A DNA stretch of 50,553 nucleotides, taken from positions 1 to 50,553 of the forward strand of contig CABZGO010000009.1 of assembly GCA_902525355.1 (NCBI GenBank), in the 5' to 3' direction. Positions 31,843-40,683 of this stretch are shown in pieces (within the stretch, counting starts at the first letter, position 1; each line of letters starts with the position of its first letter). The translations under genes were made by a program, and so were the position numbers. The notes under the pieces were generated by a model. It was not told the DNA's origin, did no database searches, and saw only the letters and a program-made list of their open reading frames with translations. The DNA comes from an uncultured Pelagibacteraceae bacterium. GTDB taxonomy: Bacteria; Pseudomonadota; Alphaproteobacteria; Pelagibacterales; Pelagibacteraceae.

Positions 31843-32995
31843 TTATAACTGGAATTACCCAACAACCATTTGGGTAGGCAAAGATAGATCTAAGGATCTA
31901 GAAAAGGCTTGTGTTGAAATTAAAACTTTAAAACCATTATTAGTAACAGATAAAGACTTAATCAATTTAGAAATTATAAAAGATTTAGTAAATAATTTAG
32001 AAAAGAAATTTAAATTATGTACTTTTTCTAATTTCTCAGGTAACCCTACAGGAGAGAATGTTGATGAAGGTGTTGAAGTTTTCAAAAAAAATAGTTGCGA
32101 TAGTGTAGTAGCTATTGGAGGTGGAAGTGCATTAGACGTTGGTAAAGCCATAGCTTTCATGTCTGGACAATTAAGACCTATTTGGGATTTTGAGGATATT
32201 GGTGAATATTGGAAAAGAGCAGATGAAAAAAATATCGCTCCAATAATTGCAATTCCAACAACTGCTGGAACTGGTTCAGAAACTGGCAGAGCATCAGCAA
32301 TAATTAATTCAAAAACCGGAATAAAAAAAATAATTTTCCACCCAAAATTTTTACCATCTATCGTTATATTAGACCCAGTTCTGACTAAAGAACTTTCTCC
32401 CCGTTTAACAGGAGCTACAGGAATGGATGCATTAGCACACAATTTAGAGGCATTTTGTGCCCCTGGTTTTCACCCCATGGCTGATGGAATAGCAATTGAA
32501 GGAATGAAGTTGATAAAAAAATCACTTTTAAAAGCTGTAAAGAATGGAAGTGATTTGGATGCTAGATCTGATTTGTTAGCTGCAGCTAGTATGGGATCTA
32601 CTGCATTTCAAAAAGGCTTAGGAGCGATTCATTCACTAAGTCATCCTCTTAATGCTCAATTTAATCTTCATCACGGATTGTCTAATGCAATATTTATGCC
32701 ATATGTTTTAAGTTTTAATAAAGAAAATATTGAGGAAAGAATTATTTCTATTTGTGATTATCTTAAATTAGGTAAAAGTTTTGATGCTTTTCTGGAATGG
32801 ATACTAGAGCTAAGAAAAGAATTAAATATTCCACATAAGCTATCAGATGTAATAGAAACAAATAAAATGAACTTAAATGATTTATCAAAGATGGCTCTTG
32901 ATGATCCTTCAACATCTTCAAACCCAAAAAAATTGACTATAAATGATATGAAAGTTATGTATGAGCATAGTATATCGGGAGAATTATTTCAGTGA
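31835..32995 (+). CDS. Iron-containing (group III) alcohol dehydrogenase
   Basis: A 386-aa protein. The nucleotide-binding motif is AIGGGSALDVGKA, followed by IPTTAGTGSETGRAS. Metal ligands sit in GMDALAHNLEA (Asp, His) and GAIHSLSHPLNAQFNLHHG (two His). Members oxidise or reduce simple alcohols, glycerol, lactaldehyde or 4-hydroxybutyrate with NAD(P). It overlaps the glycosidase gene by 8 bases and the amidotransferase gene by 4, so it is part of the transport operon. Its substrate is probably an aglycone or a derived alcohol or aldehyde; not determinable here. Confidence 0.88.
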   Translation: MTNYNWNYPTTIWVGKDRSKDLEKACVEIKTLKPLLVTDKDLINLEIIKDLVNNLEKKFKLCTFSNFSGNPTGENVDEGVEVFKKNSCDSVVAIGGGSALDVGKAIAFMSGQLRPIWDFEDIGEYWKRADEKNIAPIIAIPTTAGTGSETGRASAIINSKTGIKKIIFHPKFLPSIVILDPVLTKELSPRLTGATGMDALAHNLEAFCAPGFHPMADGIAIEGMKLIKKSLLKAVKNGSDLDARSDLLAAASMGSTAFQKGLGAIHSLSHPLNAQFNLHHGLSNAIFMPYVLSFNKENIEERIISICDYLKLGKSFDAFLEWILELRKELNIPHKLSDVIETNKMNLNDLSKMALDDPSTSSNPKKLTINDMKVMYEHSISGELFQ

Positions 32996-33777
32996 AAAAA
33001 ATATTAATAGTTGAGGGAAATTTAAGAGAAGAGAATCAGAGTTTTACTGATGGTGGAATTAAAACACATACCGAAAGTCTAAAAGATAGCATAGCTTATT
33101 TCACTGATAAAATTGAAATAGATGTTGTAAACCCCTCATCTGATAAAAATATTTCTGACAAAGTAACAGATCTCGATAAATATGATGGACTAATATGGGG
33201 AGGAAGTAGTCTAAATATTTATAATGACACCATTGAAATCAGAAGACAAATAGAGTTTATGAGAGAGTGTCAAAAAAAAATTAAAAAAATATTAGCTATT
33301 TGCTGGGGACTTCAGGTTGCTGTTACTGTAGCAGGAGGGCAAGTAAAAAGATGTACAAATGGCTCTCACAGAGGTATAGCACTAAATATTGAAATAAATA
33401 ATGAGGGATTACAACATCCAATATATAAAAATAAAGGTAAAATTTTTAATACACCTGCTTTTAATTTTGATGAAGTTGCAAAATTGCCAAAAAATTCAAA
33501 ATTGCTAGCCTCAAATCCTATAAATAAAGTTATGGGAGTAAATTTTCAGTCTGCAGCAAGTGATATATGGGGTATTCAATATCATCCTGAAATAACTTAC
33601 GATAAAATGATAAGCCTTATACATTTTAGAAAAGAACGTCTTTTAAATAATAATGCTTTTGTAGATGAGCAAGAGATAAATAATCATGTAAGAATGATTG
33701 CTGAAGAAAATAAGATTACAAATAAAGATCTTAGAATGCGTGAACTTGAAAACTGGCTTAATTATCTTTTAAAATAA
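32992..33777 (+). CDS. Class I glutamine amidotransferase-like protein
   Basis: A 261-aa protein with the class I GATase triad: Cys in [11 protein letters not shown], and His and Glu in GIQYHPEIT. It resembles stand-alone GMP-synthase-like amidotransferases, which include gamma-glutamyl-peptide hydrolases. The last 50 residues form a charged helical tail ([19 protein letters not shown]). It starts with GTG, overlapping the dehydrogenase stop by 4 bases, and its 3' end overlaps fhs on the other strand by 9 bases. It has no synthetase domain or obvious partner nearby, so it may hydrolyse a gamma-glutamyl amide. Function unproven. Confidence 0.75.
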   Translation: MKKILIVEGNLREENQSFTDGGIKTHTESLKDSIAYFTDKIEIDVVNPSSDKNISDKVTDLDKYDGLIWGGSSLNIYNDTIEIRRQIEFMRECQKKIKKILAICWGLQVAVTVAGGQVKRCTNGSHRGIALNIEINNEGLQHPIYKNKGKIFNTPAFNFDEVAKLPKNSKLLASNPINKVMGVNFQSAASDIWGIQYHPEITYDKMISLIHFRKERLLNNNAFVDEQEINNHVRMIAEENKITNKDLRMRELENWLNYLLK

Positions 33778-35445
33778 ACCCTCTGTTTCACCTTTTTCAT
33801 TTATACGAATTGAGTCAGCTGCTGGTACTTTTGGTAATCCTGGCATTGTCATAATTGCACCGCATACAACAACGATAAATTCTGCTCCAGAAGATAGTCT
33901 TACCTCTCTTATTGGCAATACATGACCTGACGGTGCTCCTTTTAGATTTGGGTCAGTTGAAAAACTATATTGAGTTTTTGCAATACAAATTGGTAATGAT
34001 TGATAACCTCTTTCTTCAAAAGTTTTTAATTGGTCTCTTATTTTAGTATCTGCAACTACTTCGCTTGCTCTATAAATTTCCTTAGCTATCGTTTCTATTT
34101 TTTTAAATAACGAGGTTTTGTCATCATATAAAAATTTAAAATTACTATCTTTTTCACATAGTTTAACTACATCATTTGCCAAATCTATTGCACCTTCTCC
34201 ACCTTTTTCCCAATGTTTTGATATAGAGACTTTAACACCTTTTTGTTCACAAAACTTCGTAACTTCATCAATTTCTTTATCAGTATCTAGAACAAAATGG
34301 TTTATAGCTACTGTTACAGGTAAACGAAATTTTTGAATATTTTCTATATGTCTTTCTAAGTTAACCAATCCTTTTTTTACTGCATCTACATTTTCATTTT
34401 TTAATTCGTCTTTTTTAGCTCCTCCATGCATTTTTAAAGCTCTTATAGTTGCAACAATCACAACACAACTTGGTTTTAATCCTGATTTTCTACATTTAAT
34501 ATCTAGGAATTTTTCTGCTCCAAGGTCAGCTCCAAACCCTGCTTCTGTTACAACATAATCAGAGAGTTTTAATGCTGTCTTAGTTGCTAAAACAGAATTA
34601 CATCCATGAGCAATATTAGCAAATGGTCCACCATGAATTATCGCAGGGTTATTTTCCAGAGTTTGTGTTACGTTTGGTTTAATAGCATCTTTTAACAATA
34701 CAGTCATTGGACCCTGCGCGTTTAAATCTTTTGCATATATTGGTTTTTTATCTCTAGTGTAAGCAACAGTAATATTACCAATTCTATTTTCAAGATCATG
34801 CAAATCATTTGATAAACAAAAAATTGCCATTATTTCTGACGCAACGGTAATATCAAAACCATCTTCTCTTGGAAATCCATTCGCAACACCACCAAGATTA
34901 ATATTTATAGATCTTAAAGCTCTATCATTCATGTCGAGAACTCTTTTCCAAACTATTCTTCTGACATCTACATTTAATTTATTTCCCCAATATATGTGGT
35001 TATCTATTAGTGCAGATAAAAGATTATGTGCAGATGTAATTGCATGAAAATCTCCTGTGAAATGAAGATTTATTTGCTCCATAGGAACTACTTGAGCATA
35101 ACCACCACCAGCAGCCCCACCTTTCATTCCAAAAGAAGGACCAAGACTTGGTTCTCTTAAACAAACAATAGACTTTTTACCTATTTTATTTAATCCATCT
35201 GACAATCCTACAGATGTTGTTGTCTTTCCTTCTCCTGCCGGAGTAGGTGTAATTGCTGTTACTAGTATTAATTTTCCGTCTTTTTTGTCTTTAAATTTTT
35301 CTAAGTATTCAAGTTTGATTTTAGCTATATATCTGCTTATTGGACTATATGCCTCAGTTTTGTCGGGTACTCCCACTCCATTCAGAATTTCTTGGATAGG
35401 TTTCATTTTTGCTTCTCTAGCAATTTGAATATCTGATTTTGACAT
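33769..35445 (-). CDS. fhs: Formate-tetrahydrofolate ligase
   Basis: A 558-aa protein, full family length. It shows the ATP phosphate loop [33 protein letters not shown], the long conserved HLTGD-type segment ([17 protein letters not shown]) and [14 protein letters not shown]. It joins formate and THF with ATP to give 10-formyl-THF; run in reverse it makes ATP from C1 units stripped off methylated compounds. Divergent from soxBDAG, with a 128-base AT-rich gap that must hold both promoters. Placement beside sarcosine oxidase and near Tdm fits a folate-linked C1 oxidation hub. Confidence 0.95.
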   Translation of the reverse strand: MSKSDIQIAREAKMKPIQEILNGVGVPDKTEAYSPISRYIAKIKLEYLEKFKDKKDGKLILVTAITPTPAGEGKTTTSVGLSDGLNKIGKKSIVCLREPSLGPSFGMKGGAAGGGYAQVVPMEQINLHFTGDFHAITSAHNLLSALIDNHIYWGNKLNVDVRRIVWKRVLDMNDRALRSININLGGVANGFPREDGFDITVASEIMAIFCLSNDLHDLENRIGNITVAYTRDKKPIYAKDLNAQGPMTVLLKDAIKPNVTQTLENNPAIIHGGPFANIAHGCNSVLATKTALKLSDYVVTEAGFGADLGAEKFLDIKCRKSGLKPSCVVIVATIRALKMHGGAKKDELKNENVDAVKKGLVNLERHIENIQKFRLPVTVAINHFVLDTDKEIDEVTKFCEQKGVKVSISKHWEKGGEGAIDLANDVVKLCEKDSNFKFLYDDKTSLFKKIETIAKEIYRASEVVADTKIRDQLKTFEERGYQSLPICIAKTQYSFSTDPNLKGAPSGHVLPIREVRLSSGAEFIVVVCGAIMTMPGLPKVPAADSIRINEKGETEGLF

Positions 35446-35573
35446 TTAGTTTAAAATTTATAATTGTTTAATGTGCAAAATGTCTATACTTTTTTGGTTT
35501 GATTTTAAACATCTAAAAAATATATATATAAAAAATAAGAAAAAATTTATGTTTAATTGGATAAAATTATAAG

Positions 35574-36830
35574 ATGCAAAAATACTCAGTTTTTAGCCTT
35601 ATTAAAAATGCATTCTCAGATCATCAGAATTGGGAAGTAGCATGGAAAGATCCAACTCCTAAAAAAGAATATGATGTGATTATCATAGGTGGCGGGGGTC
35701 ATGGTTTAGCAACTGCATACTACTTAGCTAAGGAGCACAATATTACAAATGTAGCTATCATTGAAAAAGGCTGGATAGGCGGAGGTAATGTTGGAAGGAA
35801 CACTACAATAATTAGATCAAACTATATGCATGATGACAATGCTTTGTTCAGTGAATTTGGCATGAATTTGTGGAGAAAGATGAGTCAGGATTTAAATTAC
35901 AATGTAATGTTTTCTCCAAGAGGAATAATTAATCTTGCTCATTCAGATGCACAAATGAATGCGTACTCTAGAAGAGGAAATTCAATGCGATTAAATGGAA
36001 TTGATGCAGTTTTATTAAATAGGGAAGAGGTTCAAAAAAAAATTCCAATGGCAGATTTTTCTGACAATGTGCGATTTCCAATTTTTGGAGGTTTGATGCA
36101 ACCAAGTGCTGGGACTGCTAGACATGATGCTGTTGCTTGGGGATATGCAAGACAAGCAGATTCGATGGGTGTTGACATAATTCAAAATTGTGAAGTTACA
36201 GGATTTGATGTTACTAAAGGTAAAATAGTTGGTGTAAGAACTTCTAGAGGAGATATCAAAGCGAAAAAAATTGGTTTGTGTGTTGCAGGTAGTACAAATA
36301 TTTTAGCAGAAATGTTAAACATGACACTACCAATAGAAACTCATCTTCTTCAAGCATGTGTATCTGAACCTGTTAAACCTTTGCTTGACCATGTTGTTAC
36401 ATTTGGTGCAGGTCACTTTTATTGTAGTCAATCAGATAAAGGAGAGATGGTTATGGGTGGAGACTTGGACGGATACAATAGTTACTCTCAAAGAGGAAAT
36501 TTACCAACACTCCAACATGTATTGACTGAAGGTATTGCAATGTTTCCATTTCTAAGCAAATTGAAAATGCTTAGAACTTGGGGTGGAATTATGGATATGT
36601 CAATGGATGGTTCACCAATTATTGATAAAACACATATTGATGGCTTATACTTAAACTGTGGCTGGTGTTATGGTGGATTTAAAGCTACACCTGCTTCAGG
36701 TTGGACCTTCGCACATACAATTGCGCAAGATAGAGTTCATGAATTAAACGCAGGTTACAGTTTAAATAGATTTAATAGTGGTGATTTAATTGATGAAAAA
36801 GGTCTTGGTACCAAAACTTGGATATCTTAA
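35574..36830 (+). CDS. soxB: Sarcosine oxidase beta subunit
   Basis: A 418-aa flavoprotein. The FAD loop is IIIGGGGHGLATAYYL (36-51), and the FMN-linking histidine is H184 in GTARHDAVAWGYAR, the mark of heterotetrameric sarcosine oxidase. The enzyme demethylates sarcosine to glycine, passing the methyl group to THF as 5,10-methylene-THF. N-methylglutamate dehydrogenase subunit MgdA is a close homologue with the same motif, so an N-methylglutamate role is also possible given mgs genes 30 kb away. The order B-D-A-G with zero or overlapping junctions is classical. Confidence 0.9.
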   Translation: MQKYSVFSLIKNAFSDHQNWEVAWKDPTPKKEYDVIIIGGGGHGLATAYYLAKEHNITNVAIIEKGWIGGGNVGRNTTIIRSNYMHDDNALFSEFGMNLWRKMSQDLNYNVMFSPRGIINLAHSDAQMNAYSRRGNSMRLNGIDAVLLNREEVQKKIPMADFSDNVRFPIFGGLMQPSAGTARHDAVAWGYARQADSMGVDIIQNCEVTGFDVTKGKIVGVRTSRGDIKAKKIGLCVAGSTNILAEMLNMTLPIETHLLQACVSEPVKPLLDHVVTFGAGHFYCSQSDKGEMVMGGDLDGYNSYSQRGNLPTLQHVLTEGIAMFPFLSKLKMLRTWGGIMDMSMDGSPIIDKTHIDGLYLNCGWCYGGFKATPASGWTFAHTIAQDRVHELNAGYSLNRFNSGDLIDEKGLGTKTWIS

Positions 36831-37100
36831 ATGCTCTATATATTCTGTCCACATTGTGGATCAAGATCACAGAATGAGTTTGCTTATGGCGGAGATGCAA
36901 CAGTAAAACGACCAGAGCTTAATAAGGAAATTAGTGACCAAGAGTGGAATAATTTTGTTTATTTAAGAAAAAGTCCTAGAGGAAAGCACCTAGAGTTATG
37001 GCACCATATATCTGGCTGCAGACAATGGATTAAAGTTGAAAGAGATACTTCAACTCACGAAATTTTTAAAACCTATAGAGCAGATGAACTAACAGAATAA
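36831..37100 (+). CDS. soxD: Sarcosine oxidase delta subunit (zinc protein)
   Basis: An 89-aa protein with all four zinc ligands known for SoxD in the expected places: C6 and C9 (FCPHCG) and H59 and C63 (WHHISGCRQW). The RKSPRGKHLELW stretch before the second pair is also family-typical. It is structural, bridging the alpha and beta subunits. The start immediately follows the soxB stop. Confidence 0.93.
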   Translation: MLYIFCPHCGSRSQNEFAYGGDATVKRPELNKEISDQEWNNFVYLRKSPRGKHLELWHHISGCRQWIKVERDTSTHEIFKTYRADELTE

Positions 37101-40096
37101 TGTCACAAGATTTTAGATTAGATAACATTGGAATGGTAAATAGAAATAAAAAAATTTCTTTTACATTTAATGGCAAAAAATATTTTGGTTATGAGGGAGA
37201 TACTATTGCTTCTGCTTTAATAGCAAATGGAGTGCATCTTGTTGGGAGGAGTTTTAAGTATCATAGACCTAGAGGTTTTTTTGGAGTTGGCGTTGATGAA
37301 CCTTATGCAATTTTACAGTTAGAAAGAAATAATGAGAGAGATCCTAATATTAGAGCTACTGAACAGGAAATTTTTGAAGGTTTAGAGGTTAAAAGTGTAA
37401 ATTGTTGGCCCAGTGTAAACTTTGATATTGGTGCAATTAATAATTTCCTAAAAATGTTTTTTCCAGCTGGGTTTTATTATAAAACTTTTATGTGGCCACC
37501 AAGCTTCTGGTATAAAATTTATGAACCTTTTATTAGAATGGCAGCAGGTTTTGGAGAAGCATCAATCAAACATGATAAAGAAAGATATGAACATAAATAT
37601 GAATATTGTGATTTATTGATTACTGGATCAGGACCTTCAGGTTTGGCCAGCGCATATGCAGCAGCGAAAAATGGTGCGCGTGTGATTTTAGCTGAAGACA
37701 AACCAAGGTATGGTGGTAGCTTGTTAACTAGTGATGTAAATATTGGTAACCAAACAGGTGCTGAATGGTCAGAGAAAATAATTACTGAGTTAAAGTCAAT
37801 GTCAAATGTTATTGTGAAAAATAGATCACAAGTATTTGGTTATTATGATCATAATATGTTGGTAATGTCGGAACGAATAAGCGATCACTTACCCAAAACC
37901 CAAAAATATATGCCTAAACAACGTTTGTGGTACATAAGAGCAAAAGAAGTTCTGATTTCATCAGGTTCAATTGAAAGGCCATTAGTATTTGGTAACAATG
38001 ATACCCCGGGTGTAATGTTATCTTCAGCAGCTAAAGAATACATGAAAGTTTATGGAGTTTTAGTTGGAAAAAAGCCTTTGATATTTACGAATAATGACAG
38101 TGGATATGAAACTGCTATAGAGTTTAAAAAAAATGGCGTAAATCCATTAATTTTAGATACTAGAAAAGAACCATTTTCTGACATTATTACTGAAGCTAAA
38201 AATTTAGGAATTGAAATAAAATTTTCTCATGTAGTAGTGGCTGCTAAGGGTTACAAAAAAGTCAAATCAGCAGATATTGCAAAAATATCTGATAATAAAA
38301 AAGATTTATCAAACATAGAAAATATTGAATGTGATTGTATTTGTGTTTCTGGGTTTTGGACACCATCAATTCACTTAGCATCTCAATCTGGAAATAAATC
38401 TGAATTTAATGAAAAAATAGATGCATTCATTCCAAAAAAATCTAAACAGAAAGAAAATACAATTGGTTCAGCAAACGGTAAATTTACTTTAGAGGAAACT
38501 ATAAATGAAGCATTTGACAAAGGATATGAAGTCTCAAACAAAATAACAGAAAATAACAATAAAGTTTCTATTCCAACTGTAGTTGAAAAAAAATCTTCAG
38601 AACACGACAAGTTTTGGTGTGTTCCATTACCAAAAGGTAAATCTTACAAAAGATTTTTAGATTTTCAAAACGATGTTGCTGTAACGGATATAGAGTTGGC
38701 ATTAAGAGAGGGTTTTAGATCAATCGAACATGTAAAAAGATATACCACCCTTGGAATGGCCACAGATCAAGGGAAGACAAGTAATCTTAATGGTTTACAA
38801 TTAGTTTCAGACATTGAAAATAAAGTTGTACCACAAGTTGGCCACACAACTTTTAGGCCGCCTTATACACCTGTTTCAATAGGAGTAATTGTGGGAAGAG
38901 AAGTTGGTAAACATTCTAAACCAACAAGAAAATCACCAATGCACGAGTGGCATGAAAAAAATAATGCAGTATTTGTTGATGCTGGAGTTTGGTTAAGACC
39001 AAGATACTACAAGCAAGGAAATGAAACATTATTTGAAGCCTCAAAAAGAGAAGCAAAAAATGTAAGAAAAAATGTAGGTATATGTGATGTAACTACTTTA
39101 GGAAAAATAGATGTTAAAGGTCCTGATGCTGCAGAATTTTTAAACAGAGTTTATACTAACGCATGGCTTAAGCTACCAGTTGGTAAAGCAAGATATGGAG
39201 TAATGTTAAGAGAAGATGGAATTGTAATGGATGATGGAACAACAACAAGAATTTCCGAAAATCATTACCACATGACAACTACAACAGCTCAGGCTGCAAA
39301 TGTTTTGTCTCATTTAGAATATTATTTGCAGTTAGTTTGGCCAGAATTAAATGTTAATGTAGTCTCAACAACAGAGCAGTGGGCTGGTGCTGCAATAGCA
39401 GGCCCAAATTCAAGAGCATTACTAATGAAATTATTTCCAAATAGTGATGTATCTAATGAAGGTCTACCATTTATGGGTTACAAAGAGGGTGATTTATTTG
39501 GCACTCCTGCAAAAATTTATAGAATTTCATTTTCGGGAGAGCTTGCATATGAAGTAAATGTGGAGTCAGACTATGGTAATTTCATGTGGGAAAAAATTAT
39601 CGAAGTTGGTAAAGAATTTCAAATACAGCCATATGGTACTGAGGCCCTATCTACTTTAAGGATAGAAATGGGTCACGTTGCTGGCTCTGAGCTTGATGGG
39701 AGAACAATTCCTCATGATGCATCGCTTGAAGGTTTAGTAAGTAAGAAAAAAGACTTTATTGGTAAAAGATCTTTAAGCAGATCAGCTTTTACAAAACCAG
39801 ATAGAGAAAAAATAGTAGGTGTTGTTCCATTAGACAAAACAACAAGTATTCCTGAAGGTTCATATATTGTTAAAGACCCTAAAGCAAAACTTCCAAACCC
39901 TAAATTAGGTCATGTCTCAGCATCATGTTGGAGTGTTGAGTATGATAATCCATTCTCACTTGCAATAATTAAAGATGGTAAAAATATGATAGGACAAAAG
40001 CTATTTGCTATGTCACCTTTAAAAAATAAAACTATTCCTGTGGAAATTGTTTCATCTCATTATGTTGATCCTGAAGGAAAGAGAGTAAGAGCATGA
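37100..40096 (+). CDS. soxA: Sarcosine oxidase alpha subunit (NAD and folate domains)
   Basis: A 998-aa multi-domain protein. An N-terminal ferredoxin-like domain without cluster cysteines (FNGKKYFGYEGDTIASALIA, residues about 23-42) is followed by an NAD-binding Rossmann region (LLITGSGPSGLASAYAAAKN, about 173-192) and a C-terminal GcvT-type THF domain (about 620-998; VGICDVTTLGKIDVKGPDA, FSGELAYEVNV). Full SoxA length. It takes electrons to NAD+ and the methyl group to THF. The start overlaps the soxD stop as TAATG, and the end overlaps soxG by 4 bases. Confidence 0.93.
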   Translation: MSQDFRLDNIGMVNRNKKISFTFNGKKYFGYEGDTIASALIANGVHLVGRSFKYHRPRGFFGVGVDEPYAILQLERNNERDPNIRATEQEIFEGLEVKSVNCWPSVNFDIGAINNFLKMFFPAGFYYKTFMWPPSFWYKIYEPFIRMAAGFGEASIKHDKERYEHKYEYCDLLITGSGPSGLASAYAAAKNGARVILAEDKPRYGGSLLTSDVNIGNQTGAEWSEKIITELKSMSNVIVKNRSQVFGYYDHNMLVMSERISDHLPKTQKYMPKQRLWYIRAKEVLISSGSIERPLVFGNNDTPGVMLSSAAKEYMKVYGVLVGKKPLIFTNNDSGYETAIEFKKNGVNPLILDTRKEPFSDIITEAKNLGIEIKFSHVVVAAKGYKKVKSADIAKISDNKKDLSNIENIECDCICVSGFWTPSIHLASQSGNKSEFNEKIDAFIPKKSKQKENTIGSANGKFTLEETINEAFDKGYEVSNKITENNNKVSIPTVVEKKSSEHDKFWCVPLPKGKSYKRFLDFQNDVAVTDIELALREGFRSIEHVKRYTTLGMATDQGKTSNLNGLQLVSDIENKVVPQVGHTTFRPPYTPVSIGVIVGREVGKHSKPTRKSPMHEWHEKNNAVFVDAGVWLRPRYYKQGNETLFEASKREAKNVRKNVGICDVTTLGKIDVKGPDAAEFLNRVYTNAWLKLPVGKARYGVMLREDGIVMDDGTTTRISENHYHMTTTTAQAANVLSHLEYYLQLVWPELNVNVVSTTEQWAGAAIAGPNSRALLMKLFPNSDVSNEGLPFMGYKEGDLFGTPAKIYRISFSGELAYEVNVESDYGNFMWEKIIEVGKEFQIQPYGTEALSTLRIEMGHVAGSELDGRTIPHDASLEGLVSKKKDFIGKRSLSRSAFTKPDREKIVGVVPLDKTTSIPEGSYIVKDPKAKLPNPKLGHVSASCWSVEYDNPFSLAIIKDGKNMIGQKLFAMSPLKNKTIPVEIVSSHYVDPEGKRVRA

Positions 40097-40680
40097 CGGT
40101 GATTTCTGCATTACAAAATGTCCATGTCGAGGGATCATTTGGAAACTTTGAAAATAAATCTGAAAATGAATTATTAAAAATTAAAGAATTAAAAAATTTA
40201 TTAATTGTTCAAATAGTTCAGTATAAAAATTCTAATATTAAAATTGATGACATAAATTTTAACAATTTAAAATTTGTGAATCAGGCACAAAAAGTAGTTT
40301 CAAATGAAAATATAAGAGTTTTGTGGAATTCACCAAATAATTGGCTTTTAGTTTCTAATAAAAAAGAATTGTTAAAAGAAATTTACAGCACTTTTAATGA
40401 AAATGATTTTGCTGTTACAGACCTATCTCATTCTAAAGCAACGATAGAACTAGAAGGACCATACGTAAAAGAAGTTTTAAAAAAAGGATGTCCTTTTAAT
40501 TTTAACATTTTAACAAAAAATATGAGTATTAACTCAGCTTATAATGGAATTTCTTTTATAGTTGATATGGTTGAAAATGAGCCAGTAAAAGCAAGAATTT
40601 TTTCTCTAAGAAGTTTTGGGGAGTCTCTATACCATTCTATCACTGATGCTTCTTTAGAATTTGGCTATAAGTGTAATTAG
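40093..40680 (+). CDS. soxG: Sarcosine oxidase gamma subunit
   Basis: A 195-aa small subunit. Positional evidence (ATGA overlap with soxA) is backed by the SoxG-like pattern VLWNSPNNWLLVS ... VTDLSHSKATIELEGP ... VLKKGCPFNFN ... FSLRSFGESLYHSITDASLEF. It belongs to the GcvT-like fold and completes the tetramer. The sequence is diverged and lysine-rich, as usual for this subunit. Confidence 0.88.
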   Translation: MTVISALQNVHVEGSFGNFENKSENELLKIKELKNLLIVQIVQYKNSNIKIDDINFNNLKFVNQAQKVVSNENIRVLWNSPNNWLLVSNKKELLKEIYSTFNENDFAVTDLSHSKATIELEGPYVKEVLKKGCPFNFNILTKNMSINSAYNGISFIVDMVENEPVKARIFSLRSFGESLYHSITDASLEFGYKCN

Positions 40681-40683
40681 TTA

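Noticed and set aside
31855..32442. A 195-codon open frame on the minus strand
   Set aside because: It lies wholly antisense to the iron-type alcohol dehydrogenase, whose motifs are intact. The product is Ser/Pro/Ile-rich with no recognisable domain. Codon mirroring explains the long frame.
35446..35573. Riboswitch or small RNA in the fhs/soxB divergent gap
   Set aside because: The 128 bases are almost pure A/T with no GC-containing stems. A glycine or SAM riboswitch would need conserved G/C-rich helices, which are absent. Only promoters are expected.
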